A stretch of DNA of 21,363 nucleotides from Gammaproteobacteria bacterium. GTDB taxonomy: Bacteria > Pseudomonadota > Gammaproteobacteria > Steroidobacterales > Steroidobacteraceae. Shown piece after piece: positions 5,576 to 14,073 of the stretch. The translations under genes were made by a program, and so were the position numbers. Below the pieces are notes generated by a model. That model did no database searches and was not told the origin of the DNA. It saw only the letters and a list, made by a program, of their open reading frames with translations. The stretch lies in the NCBI GenBank assembly GCA_003165495.1, contig PMMB01000036.1, forward strand, positions 18,328-39,690, read 5' to 3'. The first letter of the stretch is position 1. Every line of letters starts with the position of its first letter.

Positions 5576-8500
5576 GATGTGGCCGGCCCGGTAGCGGACG
5601 AGGTACCGTCCGGTGGTGCTGCAAATCCGAACTTTGAGACCCAGGAATTTAATCGGTCCATGTAAAGATAGATCACCGGCGTCGTATACAGCGTCAGCAT
5701 CTGGCTCACGATGAGTCCGCCGACGATTGCTATACCCAACGGCCGCCTGAGTTCGGCACCCATGCCGGTGCCGATCGCCAAGGGCACGCCGCCGAGCATA
5801 GCGGCCATGGTCGTCATCATGATAGGCCGAAAACGCAGCAAGCTCGCCTCAAACACCGCATCTTTCGGGCTTTTGTGGTCGCGCCTTTCCACCTCGATTG
5901 CGAAGTCAATCATCATGATCGCATTTTTCTTGACGATTCCGATGAGCAGGATGATTCCAATCAAGGCGATGATGCTTAGATCCGTGTGGGTAATGAGCAG
6001 TGCCAGCAGCGCGCCGACACCGGCCGAAGGGAGCGTGGATAAGATGGTGATCGGATGAATATAACTCTCGTACAAAACCCCGAGCACGACATACACTGCC
6101 GCGATCGCCGCCGCGATCAACAGGGGTTCGGATGAAAGCGAATCGCTGAAGGCTTGAGCCGTGCCGCTGAAGGAGCCAGTGATGGTGGAAGGCACTCCGG
6201 CACTCCTTTGCGCTGCGCCGATCGAATTGACCGCATCGCCGAGCGCTACGCCGGGAGCGAGATTGAATGAAAGTGTGACGGACGGAAAGACGCTGGAATG
6301 GCTCACCGACAGAGGCGCCGTTGAGGCTTCGAAATGCGTGAACGCCGATATCGGCACCATGCCGCCGCTGCTGGAGGAGATATAGACGTTTTGCAGCGCA
6401 CTCGGATCCTGCCAGAAGCTCGGGTCTACGACCATGATCACGTAGTACTGATTCAAGGGCGTGTAAGTCGTCGCTATTTCCCGTTCCCCGAAGGCGTCGT
6501 AGAGGACGCTGTCGATGGCTTGAGCCGTGATGCCGAGCCGCGTAGCCGTGGGGCGGTCGATGACCAGATTGGCCGACAGGCCCTTGTTTTGCGCGTCGCT
6601 GTTCACATCCGTCAATTGGTGGATCCCCTTCATCGCTTTGAGCAGGATCGGTCCCCAATGGTTCAGTGCCGGCAAGCTGTCGCTCTGGATGGTGTATTGG
6701 TACTGAGCGGCGGATTGCCTGCCGCCTATCCTCACATCCTGCACCGCTTGTAGGAACAGAGTCGCGCCCGGTACCACCGCCAGTTTCGGCCGCAAGCGGG
6801 TGATGATTTGATCGGCCGTCGACTTGCGTAAGTTGAGCGGCTTGAGCGAGATGAACACGCGGCCGGTGTTGGTCGTCGTTCCGCCGCCGCCGCCGGTGAA
6901 AATCAGCACGGTGTCGACGGCGGGGTCTTCTTTGGCGATCGCGGCGAACGTCTGTATTTTGGCCTGCATCGCCTGGAATGAAATAGCCTGATCCGCAACG
7001 ATACTGCCGTTCAGACGCCCGGTGTCCTGCTGCGGGAAGAATCCTTTGGGGATCTGGATGTACAGGAACACGGCGAGGCCTACCGTCAGAATGGCTACGA
7101 TCAGCACCGGGAGCGAATGATCGAGCACCCAGGCCAGGCTTTTCTCGTAGCCCTTCAATATTCGCTCGAAAGCCCGTTCGCTCGCCATATACAACTTGCC
7201 GTGAGTTGATTTCTCGCGCAGCAGGATCCTGCACATCATCGGAGTCGTCGTCAGCGACACGGCCAGCGACAACAAAATGGCGATGGAAAGCACCACGGCA
7301 AATTCGCGAAACAGGCGGCCGATGATCCCGCCCATCAACAGGATGGGAATGAAGACCGCCACGAGCGAAATGCTCATGGAAAGGACGGTAGAACCGATTT
7401 CGGCGGCCCCCTTCATCGCCGCCGATTCGGCATCCATGCCCATCTCCTGGTAGCGTGTGATGTTCTCCAGCACCACGATCGCATCGTCGACGACGAACCC
7501 GGTGGAGATCGTAAGAGCCATCAGCGAGAGGTTGTCGATGCTGTAGCCCAGCAGATACATTGCCGCCAAGGTGCCGATGATGGACGTGGGTACGGCGACG
7601 AGCGGGATCAATGTGGCACGCAATTCCCGCAGAAACACGAACACGACCAGCACCACCAGCCCCACGGAGATGAGTAAGGTGCGCTCGATATCAGACACGG
7701 ACGCTCGAATCGTTTGAGTTTGGTCGAGACCGATGCTCATCACGATGGAGGGATCGATGCTCGCATGCAACTGCGGCAGCGCTGCCTTGATTGAATCCAC
7801 GGTGGTAATGATGTTGGCGCCGGGCTGCCGGAAGATCACGAGCAAAGCGGCGCGCTTGCCGTTCGCCAGTCCCATGGATCGGATCGTTTGTACCGAATCC
7901 TGAACGCTTGCGACATTGGCAAGGTATACCGGCTGGCCATTGCTATAGGACACTATGAGCGGCCGATAGTCGGCCGCTTTCGTCAGCTGATCGTTGGCAC
8001 TGATGGCCCAACTTCCGCCGGAATTTGACACGCTTCCCTTGGCCTCATTGGCGTTTTGCGCCGCGATCGCGGTGCGAACATTTTCCAATCCCAACCCGTA
8101 CGCGCTCAATTGAGTCGGGTTCACGTTGATCCGCACCGCCGGCGCGGAACTGCCGCCGACCTGTACTTGACCGACGCCGCCGATCTGCGACAGCCTCTGC
8201 TCGAGAATGGTCGATGCAGCATCGTAAAGAGCCGACGGCGGCAATTTGTCCGACGTCAACGCAATGATCATGATCGGCGCGTCGGCCGGATTCACCTTTC
8301 GATAGGTTGGATTGCTCGGCAAATTAGCGGGCAGGTAGCTGCGCGCGGCATTGATCGCCGATTCGACGTCGCGCGCCGCCGCATCGATGCTGCGATTCAG
8401 ATCGAATTGCAGCGTGATGCTGGTCTGGCCCAGCGTGCTCTGCGAAGTCATTTCAGTGACGGACGAGATCCGGCCGAATTCGCGCTCGAGCGGAGTCGCG

Positions 8501-8688
8501 ACGGATGAGGCCATGATCTCGGGGCTGGCGCCGGGTAAGGATGCCGACACGGAGACAGTAGGAAAATCGACCTGCGGCAACGGCGATACCGGCAGCACCG
8601 AAAACGCGCCGACCCCCGCCAGGGCGATTGCGACGGTAAGCAACGTGGTCGCTATGGGTCGCTGAATGAAGGGCGCGGAAAAGTTCAC
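5572..8688 (-). CDS. mdtC: RND efflux pump inner-membrane transporter, MdtC/MuxC type
   Basis: Proton-driven drug/metabolite exporter of the HAE1 RND family, 1038 residues as usual. It starts MNFSAPFIQRPIATTLL and has PLPQVDFPTVSVSASLPGAS, TYRKVNPADAPIMI, the TM4 proton-relay pair Asp401-Asp402 in STGFVVDDAIV, VLYESYIHPITILSTLPSAG, and Lys in GIVKKNAIMMIDFA in TM10. These match MdtC more closely than MdtB. The open frame runs upstream to 8817, but the GTG at 8688 makes a GTGA overlap with the mdtB-like stop and begins exactly where MdtC proteins begin, so the 43-residue extension is rejected. In E. coli and Pseudomonas the B and C subunits form a heteromeric trimer; tight coupling here fits that. 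Ends in an ATGA overlap with the channel gene. Confidence 0.95.
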   Translation of the reverse strand: MNFSAPFIQRPIATTLLTVAIALAGVGAFSVLPVSPLPQVDFPTVSVSASLPGASPEIMASSVATPLEREFGRISSVTEMTSQSTLGQTSITLQFDLNRSIDAAARDVESAINAARSYLPANLPSNPTYRKVNPADAPIMIIALTSDKLPPSALYDAASTILEQRLSQIGGVGQVQVGGSSAPAVRINVNPTQLSAYGLGLENVRTAIAAQNANEAKGSVSNSGGSWAISANDQLTKAADYRPLIVSYSNGQPVYLANVASVQDSVQTIRSMGLANGKRAALLVIFRQPGANIITTVDSIKAALPQLHASIDPSIVMSIGLDQTQTIRASVSDIERTLLISVGLVVLVVFVFLRELRATLIPLVAVPTSIIGTLAAMYLLGYSIDNLSLMALTISTGFVVDDAIVVLENITRYQEMGMDAESAAMKGAAEIGSTVLSMSISLVAVFIPILLMGGIIGRLFREFAVVLSIAILLSLAVSLTTTPMMCRILLREKSTHGKLYMASERAFERILKGYEKSLAWVLDHSLPVLIVAILTVGLAVFLYIQIPKGFFPQQDTGRLNGSIVADQAISFQAMQAKIQTFAAIAKEDPAVDTVLIFTGGGGGTTTNTGRVFISLKPLNLRKSTADQIITRLRPKLAVVPGATLFLQAVQDVRIGGRQSAAQYQYTIQSDSLPALNHWGPILLKAMKGIHQLTDVNSDAQNKGLSANLVIDRPTATRLGITAQAIDSVLYDAFGEREIATTYTPLNQYYVIMVVDPSFWQDPSALQNVYISSSSGGMVPISAFTHFEASTAPLSVSHSSVFPSVTLSFNLAPGVALGDAVNSIGAAQRSAGVPSTITGSFSGTAQAFSDSLSSEPLLIAAAIAAVYVVLGVLYESYIHPITILSTLPSAGVGALLALLITHTDLSIIALIGIILLIGIVKKNAIMMIDFAIEVERRDHKSPKDAVFEASLLRFRPIMMTTMAAMLGGVPLAIGTGMGAELRRPLGIAIVGGLIVSQMLTLYTTPVIYLYMDRLNSWVSKFGFAAPPDGTSSATGPATS

Positions 8689-11600
8689 GAGTTTGGCTGC
8701 GGCGGCGGCAACAGATGTTGCGGCGGCGGTAAGAGCTTCTGATCGGGCGAGGGTTCGGATGGCGGCGCGCCGGAGACCCCGCCGGGCGAGCCCTTCGGCG
8801 CTTTGCGCCCGCGCCATGCCGCGACTTTGGCCGCTAGACTGTCGAAGAACAGATAAATCACGGGCGTCGTATACAGAGTCAGCATCTGACTGAAAATCAG
8901 GCCGCCGACAATGGTAATTCCAAGCGGCCGGCGCAGCTCGGAGCCCACGCCATGGCCGAAAGCGAGCGGCATGGCTCCGAGCATCGCGGCCATGGTGGTC
9001 ATGAGGATGGGCCGAAAGCGCAACAGACAGGCCTCGCGAATTGCGTCGAAAGCGCTCTTGTGTTCCTTGCGTTGCGCCTCGAGCGCAAAGTCTATCATCA
9101 TGATCGCGTTCTTTTGCACGATCCCAATCAACAGAACGATTCCGATAATGGCCACCACCGTCAGCTCATCGCCGCAGATCAGCAACGCCAACAATGCGCC
9201 AACGCTCGCGGAGGGCAGCGTAGAGAGGATGGTAATGGGATGAATATAGCTTTCGTAGAGGATGCCCAACACGATATAGACCGAGAGTAAAGCGCTCAGG
9301 ATCAATATTCCTTCGTTACTCAGCGAGCTGACGAACGCCTGTGCAGTTCCCTGAAATGTTCCGAGCATCGCGGCCGGCGCCGGCAATTGCTGTTGGACCT
9401 TTTCAATTGCGGTAATGGCTGCGCCAAGCGAGGCGTCCGGCGATAGATTGAACGACACGGTCGTCGCGGGAAACTGTCCCATATGACTGATGAGAATCGG
9501 TGCGGTGACCTGTGATAATTTCGTGATGGCGCTCAAGGGCACCGGCGCGCCGGCCGCCGGCTGCAAATAGATATCGCCCAAATTTGCGGGACTCGAGCGG
9601 AATTCGGGCGCCACTTCCATGATCAAGTGATACTGATTCAACTGCGTGAACAGCGTCGAAACCTGCCGTTGACCGAAGCCGTCGTATAGCGCATCGTCGA
9701 TGTTCTGCGGCGTCAGCCCAAGACGCGAGGCAGTGGGTCTGTCGATCTGCAGCGCGACCTGGCGGCCTTCGGTTTGCTGGTCGCTCGCGACGTCTTGAAG
9801 TTCGGGCAGATGGTTCAGGCGATCGACGAAGGTAGCAACGTATGCCCCGAGCTCTTGGGCGTTCGGATCCTGCATGCTGTACTGGTATTCGGTTCGGCTG
9901 ACGATATCTGCGACCGAGATGTCCTGCACAGGCTGCATGTATAAGCTGATGCCATCCACGTGTGCGGCGGCGCTCTGCAGATCGAATATCACATCGGTAG
10001 CCGATTTACGTTGGTTCAGCGGCTTCAAATTGATTTGAATGCGGCCGCTGTTGAGGGTGGTGTTCGTGCCGTCGACGCCGATGAACGAGGACAGACTGTC
10101 GACCGCCGGATTCTGTAGAATCACCGCTGTGAGCTGCTGCTGTAGCGCTGCCATTTTCTCGAACGACACTGTCTGCGTCGCCTCGGAAACAGCCTGGATC
10201 TCACCCGTGTCCTGGACGGGGAAAAATCCTTTGGGGACAATGAATAGCAGTGCGACGGTAAGTGCCAGCGTGCCCACGGCCACCGCCAGGGTCAGGCCTC
10301 GGCGCTCGAGAACCCAATCGAGCGTACGTTCGTAGAAATCCACGATCTTCCGAAAGATACGCTCCGACGCCCGATAGAAGCGGCTCTGCTCGGATGCGCT
10401 CTTGTGCTTGAGCAGCTTGGCACACAGCATCGGCGTGAGAGTCAGCGAAATCGCCGCCGAGATCAGGATGGTCGCACTCAAGGTAATGGCGAATTCACGG
10501 AACAGCCGGCCGGTGATGTCGCCCATGAACAGCAGTGGAATCAAAACCGCAATCAGCGAAACAGTCAGCGACATGATCGTGAAACCGATCTGCTGCGCGC
10601 CCTTGAGAGCCGCCGCGAGCGGCGCCTCGCCTTTTTCGACATAGCGCGTGATGTTTTCGATCATCACGATGGCATCGTCGACCACAAAACCGGTGGAGAT
10701 GGTGAGCGCCATCAGGGTCAGATTGTTCAGACTGAAGCCGAGCGCGTACATCGCGCCGAAAGTTCCGACAAGCGACAGCGGCACCGCGATACCGGGAATG
10801 ACCGTCGCCGCAAACGTGCGCAGAAAAACGAAAATAACGGCCACCACGAGCGCGATGCACAGCATCAACTCGAATTCCACGTCGGCCACCGAGGCCCGCA
10901 CCGTCGTGGTGCGATCCGTCAACACAGCCACTTTGATCACGGGAGGAATGGTGGCGCGCAACTTGGGAAGCAGCGCCTTGATGCTATCCACCACGTTGAT
11001 GATGTTGGCGCCGGGCTGCCGTTGGATGTTCACGATGACCGCGGGCACCTTGTTCATCCAGGCTGATAACTCGGCATTTTCGACGCCGTCGACGACGTTT
11101 GCCACGTCCGTCAGCATGATGGGCGCGCCATTCTTATAGGCGAGGACGATCGTTTTGAATTCCGCACTGGTGGTGATCTGATCGTTGGCGCCGATTTGAA
11201 AACTTTGTGCCGGGCCGTCGAAGCTGCCTTTTGCGGTGTCGAGGCTGGTCGCCGTGAGCGCGGTGCGCACGTCTTCCAGATTGAGGCCATAGGAGGCGAG
11301 TTGCGTGGGATTGATCTGGATGCGCACGGCAGGTTTTTGACCGCCGCTGATCGTTACCGCGCCGACGCCGGGCAGCTGCGAAATCTTCTGCGCGAGGCGC
11401 GTGTCCGTATAGTCCTCGACCTGCGACAAAGGCATCGAGTCCGAAGTCAGCGCCAGTGTCAGAATGGGTGCGTCGGCGGGATTGACCTTGCTGTAGATCG
11501 GCGGCATCGGCAGCTGCGCAGGCAGGTAGTTCTGTGCGGCGTTAATTGCCTCCTGAACATCCTGCTCCGCAATGTCGATGTTGAGGCTCAAGTTGAATTG

Positions 11601-11879
11601 CAGCGTGATGACCGACGCGCCGGCCGAGCTGGACGAGAGCATTTGACTGAGGCCGGGCACTTCGCCTAGCTGTCGTTCGAGCGGCGCCGTAATGGCTGTC
11701 GCGACGACGTCAGCGCTCGCGCCCGGATAGAACGTCATGACCTGCATCGTCGGATAATCCACTTCCGGCAATGCCGCGATCGGCAATTGGCGAAAACCGA
11801 TGACCCCGATCAGCAGAATCGCCGCCATCAACAATGACGTTGCGATCGGCCGCAGAATAAACGGTCGAGATGGATTCAT
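8685..11879 (-). CDS. mdtB: RND efflux pump inner-membrane transporter, MdtB/MuxB type
   Basis: Second RND subunit, 1064 residues. It starts MNPSRPFILRPIATSLLMAA and shows ALPEVDYPTMQVMTFYPGAS, IYSKVNPADAPILTLALTSD, the TM4 relay pair Asp401-Asp402 in STGFVVDDAIVMIENITRY, and GIVQKNAIMMIDFALEAQR in TM10. Twelve membrane segments and two large periplasmic loops are expected. The pairing of two non-identical RND genes, B then C, is the MdtABC/MuxABC arrangement. An unusual feature is the cytoplasmic C-terminal tail of about 35 residues, rich in Gly, Ser and Pro and ending in two copies of the heptapeptide LLPPPQ(H/P), encoded by a 21-bp direct repeat around 8698-8729. Its ATG (11879) overlaps the stop of the adaptor gene (ATGA). 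Confidence 0.95.
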   Translation of the reverse strand: MNPSRPFILRPIATSLLMAAILLIGVIGFRQLPIAALPEVDYPTMQVMTFYPGASADVVATAITAPLERQLGEVPGLSQMLSSSSAGASVITLQFNLSLNIDIAEQDVQEAINAAQNYLPAQLPMPPIYSKVNPADAPILTLALTSDSMPLSQVEDYTDTRLAQKISQLPGVGAVTISGGQKPAVRIQINPTQLASYGLNLEDVRTALTATSLDTAKGSFDGPAQSFQIGANDQITTSAEFKTIVLAYKNGAPIMLTDVANVVDGVENAELSAWMNKVPAVIVNIQRQPGANIINVVDSIKALLPKLRATIPPVIKVAVLTDRTTTVRASVADVEFELMLCIALVVAVIFVFLRTFAATVIPGIAVPLSLVGTFGAMYALGFSLNNLTLMALTISTGFVVDDAIVMIENITRYVEKGEAPLAAALKGAQQIGFTIMSLTVSLIAVLIPLLFMGDITGRLFREFAITLSATILISAAISLTLTPMLCAKLLKHKSASEQSRFYRASERIFRKIVDFYERTLDWVLERRGLTLAVAVGTLALTVALLFIVPKGFFPVQDTGEIQAVSEATQTVSFEKMAALQQQLTAVILQNPAVDSLSSFIGVDGTNTTLNSGRIQINLKPLNQRKSATDVIFDLQSAAAHVDGISLYMQPVQDISVADIVSRTEYQYSMQDPNAQELGAYVATFVDRLNHLPELQDVASDQQTEGRQVALQIDRPTASRLGLTPQNIDDALYDGFGQRQVSTLFTQLNQYHLIMEVAPEFRSSPANLGDIYLQPAAGAPVPLSAITKLSQVTAPILISHMGQFPATTVSFNLSPDASLGAAITAIEKVQQQLPAPAAMLGTFQGTAQAFVSSLSNEGILILSALLSVYIVLGILYESYIHPITILSTLPSASVGALLALLICGDELTVVAIIGIVLLIGIVQKNAIMMIDFALEAQRKEHKSAFDAIREACLLRFRPILMTTMAAMLGAMPLAFGHGVGSELRRPLGITIVGGLIFSQMLTLYTTPVIYLFFDSLAAKVAAWRGRKAPKGSPGGVSGAPPSEPSPDQKLLPPPQHLLPPPQPNS

Positions 11880-13105
11880 CCGGCCTTCTTCGCTGTTGCG
11901 GTGGCCTCCGCCGGTACCTTGCGTTGTACGATTTTTGAGCCGTTCTGCAGCTTATCGAAGCCGTCCGTGACGAGTTGATCGCCTGCCTTGACGCCCGTGA
12001 TCGCGGAGGTTCCTGCCTCCGTGGCCAGAATTGTGACGTTGACCAACTTCACGGTGCTGTCGGGTTGCTCGACATAGACGAAGGCGGCGTCACTGTTGCG
12101 CTGAATCGCCGCCTGCGGAACGAGATTGACCTGGGTCAAGGTCTTGAGCAGCAATCTGGCATTGACGAACTGGTTCGGAAACAGTTCGTTGTGAGTGTTG
12201 GGGAATGTTGCCCGCGCGCGCACCGTGCCCGTGGTTGTGTTGACCTGGTTATCGACCGTGATCAAGGTGCCGCTGGCGATCTGGTGTTGCTTGCTGCGGT
12301 CGAGTGCCAGAACCTGCATCTCGCGCCCGGTTGCCATTTGCGCGGTCGCTGCGTCGATCTCGTCCTCCGCGATCGTGAAGATCACCGTAATCGGCTGCAG
12401 TTGCGTGATGACGCACAGACCGGTGGTCCCGTTGGCCGGCACGATATTGCCAGGGTCGATATTGCGAAGGCCGACCCGGCCGTCGATCGGTGAAACGATG
12501 CGCGTATAGACCACGTTGACGTCAGCGGCGGCTAGATTGCCCTGGTCAACCTTCACGGTGCCCTCATCTTGATCGACCGTGGCTTGTTGCGTGGCCAATT
12601 GCTGCTCGGGGATCGCGTGTTCCTTGTAGGAATTCTGATAACGGACGAGGTCGATGCGGGCGTTCTTCAGTGCGGCATCGTCGCGTGACAGCTGACCCTG
12701 GGCTTGAAGAAGTGCGGCCACATACGGCCGCGGATCGATCACCGCCAATAGATCATTCTTCTTGACGAGCTGACCCTCTTTAAAGCGGACTTCAGTGATC
12801 TCCCCGGCAACCCGGCTCGCCACCGTCACGGTGTACACGGGCGTGACGGTCCCCAGCGCATCAATATAGACGTCGATATTGCCGAGCGTGACCGGTGCGG
12901 TAGCTACCTGAATCGCTGGCGGACCGGATGGCTTCGCCTTGGGTTTGGAGAACGCGCGTACCAGCAGCCACACGCACAGCAGCGCCGCCAGCACCACAAG
13001 GCTGGAGAGGATCCAATGCTTTTTTATCTTGGAGGGGATGGACGAGCCGTGGGCAGAGCCTTCAGGCACTGCGCTGGTGTGGGTTTTCTCGGGATGATCC
13101 ATCAT
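11876..13105 (-). CDS. mdtA: RND efflux periplasmic adaptor (membrane fusion protein)
   Basis: Adaptor linking the RND pump to the outer-membrane channel, first gene of the operon. Of 409 residues, 1-30 are cytoplasmic, about 31-51 form an uncleaved membrane anchor (ILSSLVVLAALLCVWLLVRAF), and the rest is periplasmic. Adaptor landmarks are ASRVAGEITEVRFKEGQLVK and NDLLAVIDPRPY (lipoyl half-motif), a helical hairpin rich in Gln/Ala (about 130-195), YTRIVSPIDGRVGLRNIDPG (second lipoyl half), and a beta-barrel with PNQFVNARLLL. It resembles MdtA/MuxA. ATG codons occur at 13105 and 13102; neither has a strong Shine-Dalgarno sequence (GGCGAG lies about 8 bases upstream of the first). Ends in the ATGA overlap with mdtB. 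No regulator gene adjoins the operon. Confidence 0.94.
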   Translation of the reverse strand: MMDHPEKTHTSAVPEGSAHGSSIPSKIKKHWILSSLVVLAALLCVWLLVRAFSKPKAKPSGPPAIQVATAPVTLGNIDVYIDALGTVTPVYTVTVASRVAGEITEVRFKEGQLVKKNDLLAVIDPRPYVAALLQAQGQLSRDDAALKNARIDLVRYQNSYKEHAIPEQQLATQQATVDQDEGTVKVDQGNLAAADVNVVYTRIVSPIDGRVGLRNIDPGNIVPANGTTGLCVITQLQPITVIFTIAEDEIDAATAQMATGREMQVLALDRSKQHQIASGTLITVDNQVNTTTGTVRARATFPNTHNELFPNQFVNARLLLKTLTQVNLVPQAAIQRNSDAAFVYVEQPDSTVKLVNVTILATEAGTSAITGVKAGDQLVTDGFDKLQNGSKIVQRKVPAEATATAKKAG

Positions 13106-13527
13106 AAACGGAACTCGCCGGCCAACCCGACAACTTTGCCTATCTTAACTCCGACGTATTCATCGCGAAAGGTGGCGCGGGGAGAAATCAAGCGTTTTCA
13201 AGCGATTACGAGTACTGGAAACAATTGAGTGGCAATAACGGGGACTATCGGAGAAAAACCTAACACATTGAATTTTATAGAACAGCTCTCTGCAGTCTGC
13301 AGCTCGCGCGGAGATTCAGAATGACGGCGAAATCTTGCGCATTCCTGCCCGAAACGACGGAATTCGTGCTTTTTGCGCCAGCCTCAACCTTCGCCCAAGG
13401 AGACCACAAGTCGTACTAAGTGAGTTACCGCACAGACATCCAAATCGCTCCGCGTTTATTTTTCAGCAAATCGAGTTCCACGCCTCAACCAATAATAGGG
13501 CGCTCACGCGTTGATGGGAAACCGACG
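13106..13527. promoter_or_regulatory. Divergent intergenic region between mdtA and the PAS gene
   Basis: About 420 bases with no convincing ORF (a GTG at 13420 is in frame with the PAS gene). It must carry the minus-strand promoter of the efflux operon and the plus-strand promoter of the PAS gene. I see no consensus pair for either. TAAGAT on the minus strand (13142-13147) is a possible -10 for mdtA, and the AT-rich stretch 13269-13281 is a possible -10 area for the PAS gene. AAGGAG at 13397-13402 has no start codon at a usual distance. Confidence 0.45.
13188..13204. repeat. TCAAGCG direct repeat upstream of the efflux operon
   Basis: TCAAGCG occurs at 13188-13194 and 13198-13204, exactly 10 bases apart, 83 bases upstream of mdtA. 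The one-turn phasing is typical of a regulator contacting one face of DNA. With two copies only, it is a candidate site with no identified protein. Confidence 0.35.
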
Positions 13528-14073
13528 ATGAAAAATAATGATAGTGAATCGCAGCGAAAGGCACGCTGTTGTGATGTCGAAGCGTTGTGGCAGCGTATGT
13601 TGGATGTTATTCCAGCAGCTGCTTATACGTGCGATGCGAAAGGGCTTATAACTTATTTCAATCCGTTTGCTGAAGCTCTATGGGGCCGTGCGCCGAAACT
13701 GCGCGATGCAGGCGAACGTTATTGCGGTTCGTATCAAATGTATTTGTCTGACGGTACTCCGATACGTCACGACAAGTGCTGGATGGCGCTCGCGCTGCTG
13801 GAGGACAAGGCGTATATCGGCCGACAGATTGTGGTCGAGCGGCGCGACGGTAGCCGCGTTTTTGGCGAGGCATATGCGTATCCATTGCGCAACGATCAGA
13901 GCCAAATCGTTGGGGCAGTCAACTTGGTCGCAGACATAACAGCGCGAGACCAACGCACAGATGACGCAAAGCTATGTCACGCCCCCATCCCTAAGGATGC
14001 CGCATTGGCCATGATCGAAGTTGCAGTTGCAGTATTGACCGGCATGAATTGGGAGACATCTGCGTTCAATTGA
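13528..14073 (+). CDS. Stand-alone PAS-domain protein
   Basis: A 181-residue cytoplasmic protein that is essentially one PAS sensor domain (about residues 18-135): WQRMLDVIPAAAYTCDAKGL, then ITYFNPFAEALWG, a middle CGSYQMYLSDGTPIRHDKCW segment, and VVERRDGSRVFGEAYAYPLR followed by AVNLVADITARDQ. The C-terminal 45 residues show no output domain, so it must signal through a partner or be a truncated kinase. I prefer the ATG at 13528, which has GGGA eight bases upstream and precedes the conserved part. The frame is open back to a GTG at 13420, which would add 36 unconserved residues and has no spaced ribosome site. It converges with the EAL gene and overlaps its 3' end by 8 bases. Ligand unknown. 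Confidence 0.78.
   Translation: MKNNDSESQRKARCCDVEALWQRMLDVIPAAAYTCDAKGLITYFNPFAEALWGRAPKLRDAGERYCGSYQMYLSDGTPIRHDKCWMALALLEDKAYIGRQIVVERRDGSRVFGEAYAYPLRNDQSQIVGAVNLVADITARDQRTDDAKLCHAPIPKDAALAMIEVAVAVLTGMNWETSAFN

Noticed and set aside
5034..5624. 196-codon minus-strand ORF overlapping the channel gene
   Set aside because: Its repetitive His/Gly/Tyr stretch is the 12-bp repeat read in the wrong frame; the NodT/OprM frame is clear.
8689..8817. 43-residue N-terminal extension of the mdtC-like ORF
   Set aside because: It would overlap mdtB by over 130 bases and encodes an Ala/Arg-rich shadow of the mdtB tail. The GTG at 8688 gives a GTGA overlap and the family's normal N-terminus.
10404..11066. 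220-codon plus-strand ORF opposite mdtB
   Set aside because: Antisense shadow of a highly conserved RND gene; His/Arg/Gln-rich composition is typical of reverse-frame translation of GC-rich coding DNA.
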